Source: Leptospira neocaledonica
GTDB taxonomy: Bacteria; Spirochaetota; Leptospiria; Leptospirales; Leptospiraceae
Direction of reading: 5' to 3'
Assembly: GCF_002812205.1 (NCBI RefSeq)
Contig: NZ_NPEA01000004.1
Coordinates: 372,001-436,000, forward strand
DNA length: 64,000 nucleotides
Shown here: piece after piece, positions 9,274-19,089 of the stretch
Layout: each line of letters begins with the position of its first letter
Numbering within the stretch: the first letter of the stretch is position 1
Made by a program: the position numbers and the translations under genes
Notes under the pieces: model-generated
The model's database searches: none
Told to the model about the DNA's origin: nothing
Seen by the model: the letters and a program-made list of their open reading frames with translations, nothing else

Positions 9274-10287
9274 ATGAAAGCGGTCCAACTTTCCTCTTTC
9301 GGAAAAGAAAATCTCTCCTTAATCGATTTACCAGACCCAGGCAAGCCAGGCCCGGGAGAAGTTCTAGTCCGTTTTAGAGCGGCTTCCCTAAATTTCAGAG
9401 ACTACCTAGTAGTACAAGGAAAGTATAATCCCAAGTTTCCGGTTCCGATGGTGCCATGCAGCGACGGGGCAGGAGAAATCGTAGAAGTGGGAGAAGATGT
9501 AGTCGATATAAAATCCGGAGATAAGGTAAACGCGACCTTTGCTCCGTACTGGTTATCGGGGGCCGCAGACAAACACCAACTCAGAACCACACTAGGCGGG
9601 CCTCTGGACGGAACCTTAAGACAATACGCAATCCTTCCCACAACAGGCGTCGTTCCTATGCCTCCTCATCTCAGTTTTGAAGAAGCGGCTACATTGCCTT
9701 GCGCCGCCCTAACCGCTTGGTCTTCCTTTTTTGTGGAGAACAAACTTCAAAAAGGTGAATCAGTCGTAGTCCAAGGAACCGGCGGAGTTTCCTTATTCGC
9801 ATTACAATTCGCTAAAGCAGTTGGAGCGACAGTTTATCTGACTTCTTCTTCCGATGAAAAACTGGAAAAAGGAAAATCCTTAGGTGCTGACCATCTGATC
9901 AACTACAAAAACATCACTTCCTGGGGAGAAAAGATCAGAGAATTAACCGGCGGAGAAGGAGCCGATCATATCGTCGAAGTCGGCGGAGCCGGAACTTTGG
10001 AACAATCCATCAAAGCGGTGAAACTTTTCGGCACAATCCATCTGATCGGAATATTAGCCGGTGCGATCAAAGATTTGAACTTATTACCGATCGTAATGAA
10101 TCAAATCAAAGTGCAAGGAATCGTAGTCGGTCATAGACAAGGATTTTTAGAAATGAACCAAGCCGTGGAAAAATGGAAATTGAAACCGGTTGTGGATAAA
10201 ATTTTCGAACTTTCAGAATTTAAAGATGCTTTGGAATATCTGAAAGACGGAAAACATTTCGGAAAGATCGTAGTTCGAATTCCTTAA
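9274..10287 (+). CDS. Zinc-independent medium-chain dehydrogenase, NADPH:quinone oxidoreductase-like
   Basis: MDR-superfamily oxidoreductase of 337 residues. The N-terminal GroES-like domain has the segment LNFRDYLVVQGKY where zinc alcohol dehydrogenases carry a catalytic Cys, so the catalytic zinc site is absent and the protein falls with quinone/enoyl reductases. VPCSDGAGEIVEVGEDV and the Rossmann motif VQGTGGVSLFALQFAKAVGA (about residues 165-185) bind NAD(P)H. It follows ccr in the same direction, beyond a hairpin. A role in acyl-CoA or aldehyde metabolism together with ccr is inference from position; the true substrate is unknown. Confidence 0.85.
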   Translation: MKAVQLSSFGKENLSLIDLPDPGKPGPGEVLVRFRAASLNFRDYLVVQGKYNPKFPVPMVPCSDGAGEIVEVGEDVVDIKSGDKVNATFAPYWLSGAADKHQLRTTLGGPLDGTLRQYAILPTTGVVPMPPHLSFEEAATLPCAALTAWSSFFVENKLQKGESVVVQGTGGVSLFALQFAKAVGATVYLTSSSDEKLEKGKSLGADHLINYKNITSWGEKIRELTGGEGADHIVEVGGAGTLEQSIKAVKLFGTIHLIGILAGAIKDLNLLPIVMNQIKVQGIVVGHRQGFLEMNQAVEKWKLKPVVDKIFELSEFKDALEYLKDGKHFGKIVVRIP

Positions 10288-10301
10288 ATAAAACCTCTCT
10301 C

Positions 10302-10341
10302 AAAAAAAACGGCCCGGGGAATTTTATTTTCGCCCGAGCCG
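10302..10341 (-). terminator. Intrinsic terminator of the 1305-aa lipoprotein gene
   Basis: Read on the minus strand, CGGCTCGGG and CCCGGGCCG pair with one mismatch (10310-10341), and a run of eight T follows (complement of 10302-10309). It lies 24 bases after the lipoprotein stop. The convergent oxidoreductase gene ends just on the other side. Confidence 0.85.
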
Positions 10342-10364
10342 AATCTCAATACCGTAGTTGATGA

Positions 10365-13300
10365 TTACGGATTCGTAGGTGGAGGTACCAATTTATCTCC
10401 GGAGTAAGTATATTTCACCATATACGTATACTGGTCGTATTGCGGAGAAAATGCTCTGACAGAACCAGGAACCCATCCCCAAATTGCTCGCATTTTATCG
10501 TCACATGCATTCATCCCTTGGATTTCGGTCACATCATGATAATCACAAGTATAACCAGTTTCCAACAATCCCGGTAAGAGCCATCTCTTTGCAGTATAAC
10601 GCCCCATACGTGCAGAAAATCTATTCAATGGTTCCCATATGCTGAAGTCCGCATTTTTTACGTCAACCGGACGATCAGCCAGAGGCGGCTCCATTGATGC
10701 AGGGACATTTGCTGGAGTCATAGTAGTATCCTTATAACCGATCAGATCAGTTTTAGTCAGCTTAGATCGAACTGGAATCTCCGCTTTATCCGTCGCTACA
10801 AGAATGTCTCTGCAAGGGGAAGTCCCTTGAGTAAAGCTCGATTGAAGAATCAGAGTCGAAGCGAGATTCGGAGCAATAACAGATCGAAAGCGAGGATAGC
10901 TCCCTGGATTAACCGTTAAAGATACTGGAGGGATCCCGTAATTCCCGCCGGCAGTGGCTTGTACTGTTCCGACTCCTGGATCAGAAGAAGAAGTTGCGCA
11001 ATCGTTGCCCGCCAGATCATAAAAATTATTAACGAATTCCAAACTAGAACCCTCTGGTAAGAAACCGTATTTCTTATAATCAGCCCAACCTGCATTTTGA
11101 ATCAAACGTAGCTTAGAGTATCCACCTACATTCCCTACTCCTTTTTTATCAGAAGGAGAAAGAGCAAGGTGAGTGTATGCTCCGCTAGATTGATTATTAT
11201 AAATAAATGAAATATCCTTAAAGCCAGTATTAGAATTTAAAAATAAACTAATGAATCTTTGAGAAGACCCTTTAGCAAACATTAATCTTCCGGAATCATC
11301 GAAGGAAATCGAATCGATCGAAACCGCCCCAATTACGGACTCACGAATAAACTGTAAGGAAGGGACCCCGCCCGTAAACGTAACTCTATAGGAGCGAAGT
11401 AGATTGTAAGTGGTATTCTGACCTACTATCGCATCATAACCTCCTAATATGTATAACGTATACACTGGGTTACCTGACCAATCCATATAAGAAAGGAATT
11501 TAATCTGTCTTCCAATAAAATTGGTTCCGGATTCTATACCCGAAGGAATGATACTATTGTAAGTAAGATCTCCCGATTTCTTATACCAAACTTTGATTTC
11601 TCTCGAAGGCACCGACTTCAGTGTCGCAATTACTTCTTGCTCGTCCTGAGGATTATACCTAACCAATGAATCTGCAGAAATCACACTATTAAAGTTAGGA
11701 TTCGCAAGACCATTTGTGTTTAAGTTCAGATAATTGTTTCCGTTATGCAGAAACTCGTATTGATTCGTATCATGTCCGATCAGAAGCCCTAAGCCACGAT
11801 CAAAAGGCATAACGAACAGAGGGCTCGCAGTAATTTCTGGGTAAGATGGCGTAGAAATTACCGGACCAAAGGAACCGAAAGAAAGCATATCAATTTCTAC
11901 TCGATTGTTCTGATTTAAGTAAACGATATTAGTAACTTCGTTCGAATTAACATTAACCGAAAACGAAACAGCCTTAAAACGATTCAAAACATCCGTATAA
12001 TTATGAGAAATGGAAGATACACTCCCCAAACTTCCGACAACATTCGAATTATCGTAATAACCTAGACTTCCGTTTCCGATTGCAATGAAATTCGGAATCT
12101 TATAAGCGATTCCGCCACCGCCATTGGTGAACTTGATTTGATTTTTCAAACCCAGGTTAGTATATTTTTGAGTCCAGGTATTATCTTCCCATTGTGAAGA
12201 ATAATTTAAATAAGTGAAATCCGTAAATGAACTCGCTGCATTCCCATTCGTATCGTAGGAAATATTCGTGACTCCTAACCAAGAAGTATCCTTCGCTTCC
12301 CACTGTTTGAATTCGTATTTTTTAATATTGGAAACGTTTCCGGCCCCGTCTTTCGCCCATATCGCGACTTTTTCAGGTCCGCCGGCTGCTTTACCGAGTT
12401 GAACAAAAGTTTTGGATTCGTAACAATTTTCTTTCCAAGTATTAAGTGAGGATCCGCTAAAAGGTCCGAAACTCAAAGCCCCAAAGGGTTGACGTTCGAA
12501 TTCCGCTTTAGTCATCCCGGCTTCGAGTTGGCGGATATAACAATATTTTTTAACGGTTCCCGCCGGATTCGTATCCGAAACAGAAGCTGTAAAATCCACG
12601 AAGTTGGAACTTGCATTATCCGACAAGAGCGTAAATGTTACGTTCGGAAGCACAGTATCCGCCATAGTCGGATCAGTCCCTAAAGACAATTCGGTAAAAT
12701 CATCGACTCCGTCTCCGTCAGTATCCGTGTTTACGGAAGACATGAAAGTGTTAGAAGTTCCTCCGATAAATAAAGGGCGAATCGAAGTAGAAGTTTCCGT
12801 AATGTCGGACAATCCGTCCCCATCCGTGTCAGCACTCGTAGTCACAGAGGCGGTAGTAATTCCGTTATAAATTCCATCATTATTCAATGAGAACACGGAA
12901 TAATAATAGGTCGTGTCAATGGCCAAGCCACTATCCAAATAAGAATAAGGAGTGATTTCCGTTCCGGAAGCCTCTTCCCCTTGTGTAGGTATCATAGGCG
13001 GAGAAATCTGACTTCTACGAACGATAATATTTCTAGGAGCATTCGTATCAGAATACGAGAACCAAAAAAGATTCTGTGTAGCTCCTGGGAAAAATTTTAC
13101 GGAAACCGGATATGAGACTTTCAAGTCCGGACCTGAAGCACAAAGTAAGCCTGACGAGACGGAAGTTCCTTCCGTATTCTTAGGCTTTACAACTACCCAA
13201 AAATTGGATCCCGCTAAGCTGGGCGTGGTCCCCTTTTTATTTCCACCAAGAACAACACGACTTCCTTGCAAATAGCTACGCTTATAAACTTTGTAACCAA

Positions 13301-14282
13301 GTCCTCTTATACTTTGGGCTGGGTCCGTACCAGGATCGGTAGTATAGATAAATTTTCCGGGTAGAAGAGTAAAATCCGTTCTTAACCAATCCGCATCATT
13401 AGAAGAATCGGAAGAGTCAAAGCCTGCCCTCGCATCATACATAACGTATATGTCTATGTCTTGAACCGCATTAAAAGAAACATATTCACTCATACTAGAT
13501 TCTGAATGAATAGAACTAGAACCGCAAGATCCAACATCACCTTGGCATGTTGGAATAAAAGCAGCAAACTGAAATCCCAGTTCTCTAAATGCACCTTCGT
13601 TTTCTTTTACGAAATAAGGACGATCCAAATAAGTTTGGTATCCTTCCCCGATAGTTCCGATTTGAGCTTTAGAAACATTTGAATCGTCAAGAACTCCTTG
13701 GATTCCCCAAGAAGCAGATTCTTCAGTCAAACATGCAGTAGGAGCTGCAACTCCGGTATCCGGTAAAACTGGCAAAGCCGTTAATATAAAAGGAGTAAAA
13801 TGGTTCGTATGAACCGTAACAGTCGACTTCTCCTTGTCTAATGTACCTTTTTCGAGAAGTTTCCATTCTTTGGTAACGTAATCTTTATACCAAACATAGA
13901 GTTCTTGAGAAAATCCATTGTCATTCAGAGATTCCAAGTCTACGGGAAATTCGAATTTTGCTGGTTCAGAAAATACAAAACTCGAGTTTCGATTCGGTTC
14001 GGTTTCTTTTCCGTCTTTATCCTTTACTGCCAAGCTGATATCGTAAATTTTTCCAACAGGAACCTGGGAACGCCCTACTAGTTTCGGAACATTCGAGTCT
14101 TCGGAAATTCGAAGCTGATCCGCCGAAATTTCCTTAGGCAGGGTAACAATCGGAATCGAGCTAGCCAAAATAGGAGCAGGGAAAGTTGATTTGCTTCCCT
14201 GGAACAGGTTTCTCCAAAACCCTCCAGAACAATCGAAGCAAAACAACGTTAGTGTAAATAACAGTGAGTAACGAAGTTTCAT
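10365..14282 (-). CDS. Very large surface/periplasmic lipoprotein with calcium-binding-like repeats
   Basis: A 1305-residue exported protein of unknown function. The signal peptide is short and ends FCFDC, so Cys18 is the likely lipidated residue, although Asp before Cys is unusual. In order it shows a ZU5-like N-terminal region (about 60-170, ending in the segment TVHTNHFTPFIL seen in many leptospiral lipoproteins), a region with several cysteines, a fibronectin-III-like domain (about 410-490), and two thrombospondin type 3-like acidic repeats with DTDGDGLSD and NTDTDGDGVDD (about 490-545), which usually bind calcium. A long beta-rich region with Asn/Ser/Gly-rich strands follows, possibly a propeller. 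The C-terminal 200 residues carry more cysteines. It is monocistronic with its own terminator. Adhesion or surface structure is a guess. Confidence 0.85.
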   Translation of the reverse strand: MKLRYSLLFTLTLFCFDCSGGFWRNLFQGSKSTFPAPILASSIPIVTLPKEISADQLRISEDSNVPKLVGRSQVPVGKIYDISLAVKDKDGKETEPNRNSSFVFSEPAKFEFPVDLESLNDNGFSQELYVWYKDYVTKEWKLLEKGTLDKEKSTVTVHTNHFTPFILTALPVLPDTGVAAPTACLTEESASWGIQGVLDDSNVSKAQIGTIGEGYQTYLDRPYFVKENEGAFRELGFQFAAFIPTCQGDVGSCGSSSIHSESSMSEYVSFNAVQDIDIYVMYDARAGFDSSDSSNDADWLRTDFTLLPGKFIYTTDPGTDPAQSIRGLGYKVYKRSYLQGSRVVLGGNKKGTTPSLAGSNFWVVVKPKNTEGTSVSSGLLCASGPDLKVSYPVSVKFFPGATQNLFWFSYSDTNAPRNIIVRRSQISPPMIPTQGEEASGTEITPYSYLDSGLAIDTTYYYSVFSLNNDGIYNGITTASVTTSADTDGDGLSDITETSTSIRPLFIGGTSNTFMSSVNTDTDGDGVDDFTELSLGTDPTMADTVLPNVTFTLLSDNASSNFVDFTASVSDTNPAGTVKKYCYIRQLEAGMTKAEFERQPFGALSFGPFSGSSLNTWKENCYESKTFVQLGKAAGGPEKVAIWAKDGAGNVSNIKKYEFKQWEAKDTSWLGVTNISYDTNGNAASSFTDFTYLNYSSQWEDNTWTQKYTNLGLKNQIKFTNGGGGIAYKIPNFIAIGNGSLGYYDNSNVVGSLGSVSSISHNYTDVLNRFKAVSFSVNVNSNEVTNIVYLNQNNRVEIDMLSFGSFGPVISTPSYPEITASPLFVMPFDRGLGLLIGHDTNQYEFLHNGNNYLNLNTNGLANPNFNSVISADSLVRYNPQDEQEVIATLKSVPSREIKVWYKKSGDLTYNSIIPSGIESGTNFIGRQIKFLSYMDWSGNPVYTLYILGGYDAIVGQNTTYNLLRSYRVTFTGGVPSLQFIRESVIGAVSIDSISFDDSGRLMFAKGSSQRFISLFLNSNTGFKDISFIYNNQSSGAYTHLALSPSDKKGVGNVGGYSKLRLIQNAGWADYKKYGFLPEGSSLEFVNNFYDLAGNDCATSSSDPGVGTVQATAGGNYGIPPVSLTVNPGSYPRFRSVIAPNLASTLILQSSFTQGTSPCRDILVATDKAEIPVRSKLTKTDLIGYKDTTMTPANVPASMEPPLADRPVDVKNADFSIWEPLNRFSARMGRYTAKRWLLPGLLETGYTCDYHDVTEIQGMNACDDKMRAIWGWVPGSVRAFSPQYDQYTYMVKYTYSGDKLVPPPTNP

Positions 14283-14500
14283 TTTCTAAATATCCAAGTC
14301 ATATTTTCTTGATACTTTAAGCACAAGAAATTCACATACGACTATAGTCAATCCTTAGGACAAATTCAGACACATTTAAGTCTAAATTTTAAAAAGTATT
14401 TTATATTTTCATAATTTTCTTATCCCAAACGGAATATGGAAATTTTAGTTTTTGGAAAAATGGAGAAAAAATTAGAACGAGGAAAAATCAAAAGAGGAGC

Positions 14501-14526
14501 CCGGGATATTTTAATGTGCATCCCGG
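14501..14526 (-). terminator. Terminator-like hairpin after the amidohydrolase gene
   Basis: CCGGGAT and ATCCCGG pair over seven bases around a 12-base loop, 20 bases past the amidohydrolase stop on the minus strand. T-rich DNA follows (complement of 14465-14495). The region 14283-14500 beyond it is very A/T rich and must also hold the promoter of the large lipoprotein gene; no convincing -35/-10 pair was picked. Confidence 0.55.
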
Positions 14527-14545
14527 ACAATTTAAAAAATCTAAT

Positions 14546-16345
14546 TCAAGCCACGGATTCTGCCGGAACTTGTTTCGTTTCTTTTCGGGAATTATAGAGA
14601 TAATCCTTTTCTTTATATGCCATAAATCTTCCGAAACCGGTTTGATTACCAATCTCGGGCAAAACTTCTCCATTCTCTACAGCAACTTTCCCATTGATGA
14701 GAACAGCACGAATCGCTTCTTCGTTTCTGCGAACTAAACGGACCATTCCGCCAAATTCCGGCATTGGAGTTTCTTGGATAGTTTCCACTTTTTCGTTTAA
14801 ACCATTTGGATTCAAAAGAACGATATCTGCTTGTGCACCGATCTTCAGCTTCCCGGTATCCAAACCGAACCAATCTGCGATTTCTCCGGTAACTCTCCAT
14901 ACGGCTTTTTCAGCGGAAAGAAATGGTTTTCCTTCCATCTCTGCATCTCTCACTAATTTCAAAAAGCGTAATGGAAAATTATAATGCGCCATTCCGCGTA
15001 AATGAGCGCCCGCATCGGAAAATCCGATCAAGACATCCGGATGACTGACTATATATTTTAACGGACCTTTACGATCGTTTCCGATCACAGTATACCAACG
15101 AATATCGTTTCCATACTCTGCACATAGATCCAAAAATGTTTCGACTACATGTTGTTTTCTTTCTTTGGCTAATTCTGAAAAAGATCTTCCTACCAGTTTT
15201 TGGTCAGGACATTCTACTATCTTGGATTCGTTAAAGTCCCTGTGAAACACTCTTGGCAAAAACCAATTCGTCCATTGCCTGCGAAACCATTTTCTATATC
15301 CTTTATCTAGAAGAAGTTTTCTTCGTTCGGCAAGATCCGCTAAATGAATAGCCGCGGTTCCTGCTCCGAATTCTTCAAACACAACCACGTCTACTCCATC
15401 CGCATAAAGATCGAATACGGCAGGAACAGCTTGTAAACGAACATCTCCTTTTAAGATCGTATTAACGATTCGGGTAAGAAACGCCACTAACTTGTAAATA
15501 GAACGATTGGATCTTGGATCCATCAGGGAAATGATTGTAGTCTTCAGTTTTTTTCTAAAAATTCCCAAACTTTCCTTAAAGAATAAAAGAACATTATATT
15601 TTGTAGAAACGTTCGGTACTCCTTGGAATATCCGATCTTCTCTCCGAACAATTTGATTTAATCTGCTGATCTCCGACCATTTAGCAAAAGTAGAAGGAAG
15701 CGGCTTACTCCTAAAACGGTTCCCATCCATTTTATCCCAGGTAAGAGTATTGATAGAAAGTCCTAAGTATCCGCAATCGATCGCCTCTTGCAGAAGTTTT
15801 TCCATTTGAAGCATCTCTTGTTCGGTAGGTTTTACCCCATAAGAAAGAGATCTTTCCAATCCCATAGAATAAGATCTAATAGCAGAATGTCCTAAGAAGG
15901 TAGAAACATTCGGTCCCAAAGGAAGTGAATTCAAATGGTCCGCATATTCTTTCATCGAATTCCAAGTTTTCTTTTTTTGTAATAGTGGAAGCACCTGCTC
16001 TCTAGGGATCGCTTCTACCCTACTGAACATATCCGCCAGATCTTCAGGCGTTCCGATACAAAGACTAAGAGAACAACTCCCCATCGTAATGGTAGTTACC
16101 CCGTGCATCACGGATTCTTTAAGTCCCGGAGAAGCTTCTACCTCTGCATCATAATGTGTATGAAAATCTATAAATCCTGGAGTTATCCAAAGTCCTTTTG
16201 CATCGTAGACCTTTTTTGCGTCGCCGGAAATAGATTTTGAAATTTCTGCAATCTTTCCCTCCAAGACAGCGACATCTCCAATAAAAGATTCCTTTCCATC
16301 TCCATCGAATATTCTTCCATTCTTGATCAGAACATCGTACTTCAT
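14546..16345 (-). CDS. Amidohydrolase family 3 protein, N-acyl-D-amino-acid deacylase-like
   Basis: Metal-dependent amidohydrolase of 599 residues. The N-terminal beta-sandwich (MKYDVLIKNGRIFDGDGKES) leads into the metal motif PGFIDFHTHYD (HxH near residues 60-65). TITMGSCSLSLC carries a Cys in the position of the metal-bridging Cys of D-aminoacylases, and FLGHSAIRSYSMG and IGFSDAGAHLRGMAHY match later conserved His/Asp segments of this branch. It is about 100 residues longer than classical D-aminoacylases, with an extra central stretch. The C-terminus has the usual return to the sandwich (LKIGAQADIVLLNPNGL). The likely role is hydrolysis of an N-acyl or cyclic amide; the substrate is unknown. 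A perfect palindrome at 16438-16453 lies about 95 bases upstream of its ATG. Confidence 0.85.
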   Translation of the reverse strand: MKYDVLIKNGRIFDGDGKESFIGDVAVLEGKIAEISKSISGDAKKVYDAKGLWITPGFIDFHTHYDAEVEASPGLKESVMHGVTTITMGSCSLSLCIGTPEDLADMFSRVEAIPREQVLPLLQKKKTWNSMKEYADHLNSLPLGPNVSTFLGHSAIRSYSMGLERSLSYGVKPTEQEMLQMEKLLQEAIDCGYLGLSINTLTWDKMDGNRFRSKPLPSTFAKWSEISRLNQIVRREDRIFQGVPNVSTKYNVLLFFKESLGIFRKKLKTTIISLMDPRSNRSIYKLVAFLTRIVNTILKGDVRLQAVPAVFDLYADGVDVVVFEEFGAGTAAIHLADLAERRKLLLDKGYRKWFRRQWTNWFLPRVFHRDFNESKIVECPDQKLVGRSFSELAKERKQHVVETFLDLCAEYGNDIRWYTVIGNDRKGPLKYIVSHPDVLIGFSDAGAHLRGMAHYNFPLRFLKLVRDAEMEGKPFLSAEKAVWRVTGEIADWFGLDTGKLKIGAQADIVLLNPNGLNEKVETIQETPMPEFGGMVRLVRRNEEAIRAVLINGKVAVENGEVLPEIGNQTGFGRFMAYKEKDYLYNSRKETKQVPAESVA

Positions 16346-17005
16346 ATGATTCCTCTTCTCTATTATATCTTGTAGAGCTTCGCTACGAAAGTGTATAATA
16401 ATCGATAGTCAATCTTTTTCAAATTTTTGGAATATACGTGAACAAATGTTCACAAAAAAAAGAAAATTATATGTGCGACGAAACCGATCACGTAGATCCT
16501 AACTCTGATTGGCGCTAATTCGAACTTTCGCCCATACAACTTGTGAAGAGCACGGATCTCCTGAATTGTTGCAGATCACCGAATATTCTTCTACAGCACC
16601 TGCCAAATCCATCAGTCCAAATTAGAGCACGATCTACAAAAAGTTCACGATCCCCCTCAGGCTCCGGAAAAAAATTTCCAAAACAGCATCTCTTTTACCC
16701 CAAATGCGTTAGTCACCTTTGAAAGTCTTGATTTATCCATTTGGGACCTTCTTCGCGCAATATATCCCTAAAGGAATATTTACAAAAAACCGACCGTTAT
16801 ATAAAGATATTAGTTTCATATCAAACGTTATTTTATCGGCATTTTTTTCGAACGTTTTATCTTGACAGTTATGGGTCTTGATTTAATCTTCAAAAGCTCG
16901 GTTTTGTACCGAGTGATACAAATAAAAAAGCGAACAAGTTAAACTAAGCGAATCTCAATCTGAGACCATATAGACAGCAAGAGAATAGTGAAGAGGTAAA
17001 CTCAA
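16346..17005. other. 660-base divergent intergenic region (amidohydrolase / lipase)
   Basis: No convincing gene was seen; the largest neat frame (ATG at 16474) is 15 codons and has no ribosome site. The region contains the operator-like palindrome at 16438-16453. TTGACA at 16862-16867 is a possible -35 for the lipase, but its -10 partner is weak. A perfect stem CTCGGT/ACCGAG (16897-16902 with 16908-16913) would lie in the lipase leader. GAACG/CGTTC half-sites also occur (near 16836 and 16850). Codon-like structure is absent from 16480-16780. Confidence 0.6.
16438..16453. promoter_or_regulatory. Perfect palindrome resembling TetR-type lipid-gene operators
   Basis: GTGAACAAATGTTCAC has seven-base arms around AA. 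It closely resembles operators of DesT/FabR-type TetR regulators (pattern GTGAACnnnTGTTnAC, from family knowledge). It lies upstream of the amidohydrolase gene and on the same side as a lipase gene. Related half-sites occur before fas and the HadAB-like genes. Confidence 0.55.
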
Positions 17006-17929
17006 ATGCGTAAATTAGGACTAGCGTTATTGCTCCTATTTTTGTGTAGCGGCACGTTGTTCGCTTCAGGGGGAGGATCTTCCTCCAAACCGTTAGCCGG
17101 ATCGTATCCGATCGTTCTTTCCCACGGACTTTTCGGTTGGGGAAAAGATTCATCCGGAATCATTAGTATTGTTAACTATTGGGGAGGAATGGACACTTAC
17201 CTTCAATCCCAAGGTGCAACTGTATACGCTCCTACGAAAACTGCAGCTCAATCCAATGAGACTCGCGGAGTTCAATTAAAGGACAAAGTTCTAGTATACA
17301 TTGCTGCAAACGGCTTCAGCAAAGTGCATATCCTTGGCCACTCTCAAGGTGGATTGGATAGCCGTTATGCTATTTCAAATTTGGGACTTTCTTCCAAAGT
17401 TTCCACTTTAACCACTTTGAATACTCCTCACAGAGGATCCCCAATTGCGGACATCGTGACTACTGTGCTTCCTGATTGGATTAAACCTTTTGTTAGTGCT
17501 ATCTTAGGAGCTGTAGTTCAATTGGTATATGGTGGAGGAAATCAAGACGCTCTTGCTGCTTTAGGTTCCTTAACTACTAGCGGAACAGCGGCTTTCAATA
17601 CCCGTACTCCAAACGTATCTTCCGTTAAGTATTACTCTTACGGATCTTACATCACCATTCCTGACCTAATCCAACACCCTTTAATGGGAATCATTCAACC
17701 TGCATGTGTTGCCGGTGGATTGTTCAACGGACAAGGTGGAACTTGTGATGGACTCGTTCCTTACACTTCTTTGAAATGGGGAACCTTCAATGGTGGACCT
17801 GATTACGGACTTCTAGTTACTGGTGTGGATCACTTACAAGCATCCAACACTTTGAATTCCGGAAAACCTTGGTACGACGTGGAAGGTTACTTCCTGAAAA
17901 TGGCTTCCAACGCGAAATCTAATCAGTAA
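17006..17929 (+). CDS. Secreted triacylglycerol lipase (alpha/beta hydrolase)
   Basis: Extracellular or periplasmic lipase of 307 residues. A typical signal peptide (MRKLGLALLLLFLCSGTLFA) is followed by a Gly/Ser linker and then the lipase N-terminal strand YPIVLSHGLFGWG, whose HG forms the oxyanion hole. The nucleophile elbow is LGHSQGGLDSRY (Ser near residue 114), as in Pseudomonas/Burkholderia family I lipases. The acid is likely in GTCDGLVPYTSLKWG and the catalytic His in VTGVDHLQ. The protein lacks a lipobox, so it is probably released. AGAGG lies upstream of the ATG, and a very good terminator follows. No Lif-type foldase gene is adjacent. A palindrome and other GAACG/CGTTC sites lie in its long upstream region. 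Confidence 0.92.
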   Translation: MRKLGLALLLLFLCSGTLFASGGGSSSKPLAGSYPIVLSHGLFGWGKDSSGIISIVNYWGGMDTYLQSQGATVYAPTKTAAQSNETRGVQLKDKVLVYIAANGFSKVHILGHSQGGLDSRYAISNLGLSSKVSTLTTLNTPHRGSPIADIVTTVLPDWIKPFVSAILGAVVQLVYGGGNQDALAALGSLTTSGTAAFNTRTPNVSSVKYYSYGSYITIPDLIQHPLMGIIQPACVAGGLFNGQGGTCDGLVPYTSLKWGTFNGGPDYGLLVTGVDHLQASNTLNSGKPWYDVEGYFLKMASNAKSNQ

Positions 17930-17947
17930 TTTCGAACGTTGTGTCTG

Positions 17948-17979
17948 AAAAAAGCCGGGAAAATCACCCGGCTTTTTTT
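17948..17979 (+). terminator. Intrinsic terminator of the lipase gene
   Basis: AAAAAAGCCGGG pairs exactly with CCCGGCTTTTTT around a seven-base loop, with the T run continuing. It lies 20 bases after the lipase stop. It could also work on the opposite strand. Confidence 0.9.
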
Positions 17980-18051
17980 ATGCCCAAACCTACGTGTAGA
18001 ATATCGATTTTCTAGTTGGTATTTTTCTAATATTCTTCATTCTTTCCGCTT

Positions 18052-19089
18052 ATGAGTTTTTCCCCGAAATTTGCGATCTTGGGTTCCGGAAGTATAGGAA
18101 CATATATCGGAGCGTACTTGGTAAAAGCAGGGTATCCTGTAGTATTTGTAGGTAGAGAAAGATTAAAACAAGAGATCCAATTATTCGGTTTAGGGATCAG
18201 CGACTATAAAGGTAATTCTTTTACGCTCGCCCCAAGCCAAGTCCGTTATGTTACTGATATAAAAGAAGCTAAGGACTCGAACGTATTTTTGATCACAGTC
18301 AAAAGTAAGGATACGATAGAAGCAGGAAAATCCATCCGTTCTCTTTTTTCTCCTGAAGAACTTTCCAAAATTATCGTAGTAAGTTTTCAGAATGGGGTTC
18401 GAAACTCGAAGGAATTGGCTTCCATCTTACCTGAGTTAGACGATAGAAATTTGGCCGGAATGGTACCGTTCAATGTGGTAGCAAAAGGTAAAGGGCAGTT
18501 TCACCAAGGGACAAGCGGAGAACTTGTAGTTAAATCAAACGAATTCGGGAACAAAATCCATTCTTGTTTAAGAAAAGCAGGATTACCTTCTATCGTACAT
18601 AAAAATATGGAAGGTGTTCTTTGGGGAAAACTACTTTTCAATTTGAATAATAGTTTAAACGCACTTGCAGGCATTCCTCTCAGAGAAGAATTATCCCAAA
18701 GAACTTACAGAAAAATTTTAGCATCTATGATCTTAGAAGGTTTAGAAATACTGAAACATTCCGGGATCCAACCTGCAAGCGCAGGTAAAATGATCCCTTG
18801 GCTCGCTCCTATCATTCTTAAACTGCCTGATTTTTTATTTTTCAAAGTAGCTTCTTCTATGGTCAAAATTGACCCGGAAGCAAGGTCCTCTATGTGGGAA
18901 GATCTGCATCATGGAAGAACAACTGAAATTTCTTATTTGAACGGAGAGATTGTACGTTTGGCGGATGAGATCGGTCATAAGGCACCAATCAATCGTAAGA
19001 TAGCTTCTTTAATTGCAGAAGCGGAAAGCGGTTCCGGTAGATCTCATTACGATGCGGAAGCGCTTTCCAATCTTTTAGGAATTATTTAG
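18052..19089 (+). CDS. panE: Ketopantoate reductase family protein (2-dehydropantoate 2-reductase)
   Basis: NADPH-dependent reductase of the ApbA/PanE family, 345 residues; the reference reaction makes pantoate for coenzyme A. The Rossmann motif FAILGSGSIGTYIGAYL lies at the N-terminus. VKSKDT contains the family's substrate-region Lys, SFQNGVRN the conserved Asn-Gly, and GVLWGKLLFNLNNSLNAL the helix with the catalytic Lys. SMWEDLHHGRTTEISYLNG is the conserved C-terminal segment. The protein is somewhat longer than E. coli PanE (about 303), and paralogues with other substrates are common, so the pathway is probable rather than certain. It is convergent with the DUF2167 gene and shares four bases with it. 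Confidence 0.85.
   Translation: MSFSPKFAILGSGSIGTYIGAYLVKAGYPVVFVGRERLKQEIQLFGLGISDYKGNSFTLAPSQVRYVTDIKEAKDSNVFLITVKSKDTIEAGKSIRSLFSPEELSKIIVVSFQNGVRNSKELASILPELDDRNLAGMVPFNVVAKGKGQFHQGTSGELVVKSNEFGNKIHSCLRKAGLPSIVHKNMEGVLWGKLLFNLNNSLNALAGIPLREELSQRTYRKILASMILEGLEILKHSGIQPASAGKMIPWLAPIILKLPDFLFFKVASSMVKIDPEARSSMWEDLHHGRTTEISYLNGEIVRLADEIGHKAPINRKIASLIAEAESGSGRSHYDAEALSNLLGII

Noticed and set aside
16474..16521. Short frame of 15 codons in the amidohydrolase-lipase spacer
   Set aside because: No ribosome site, no signal peptide and no similarity in style to the genuine small genes.
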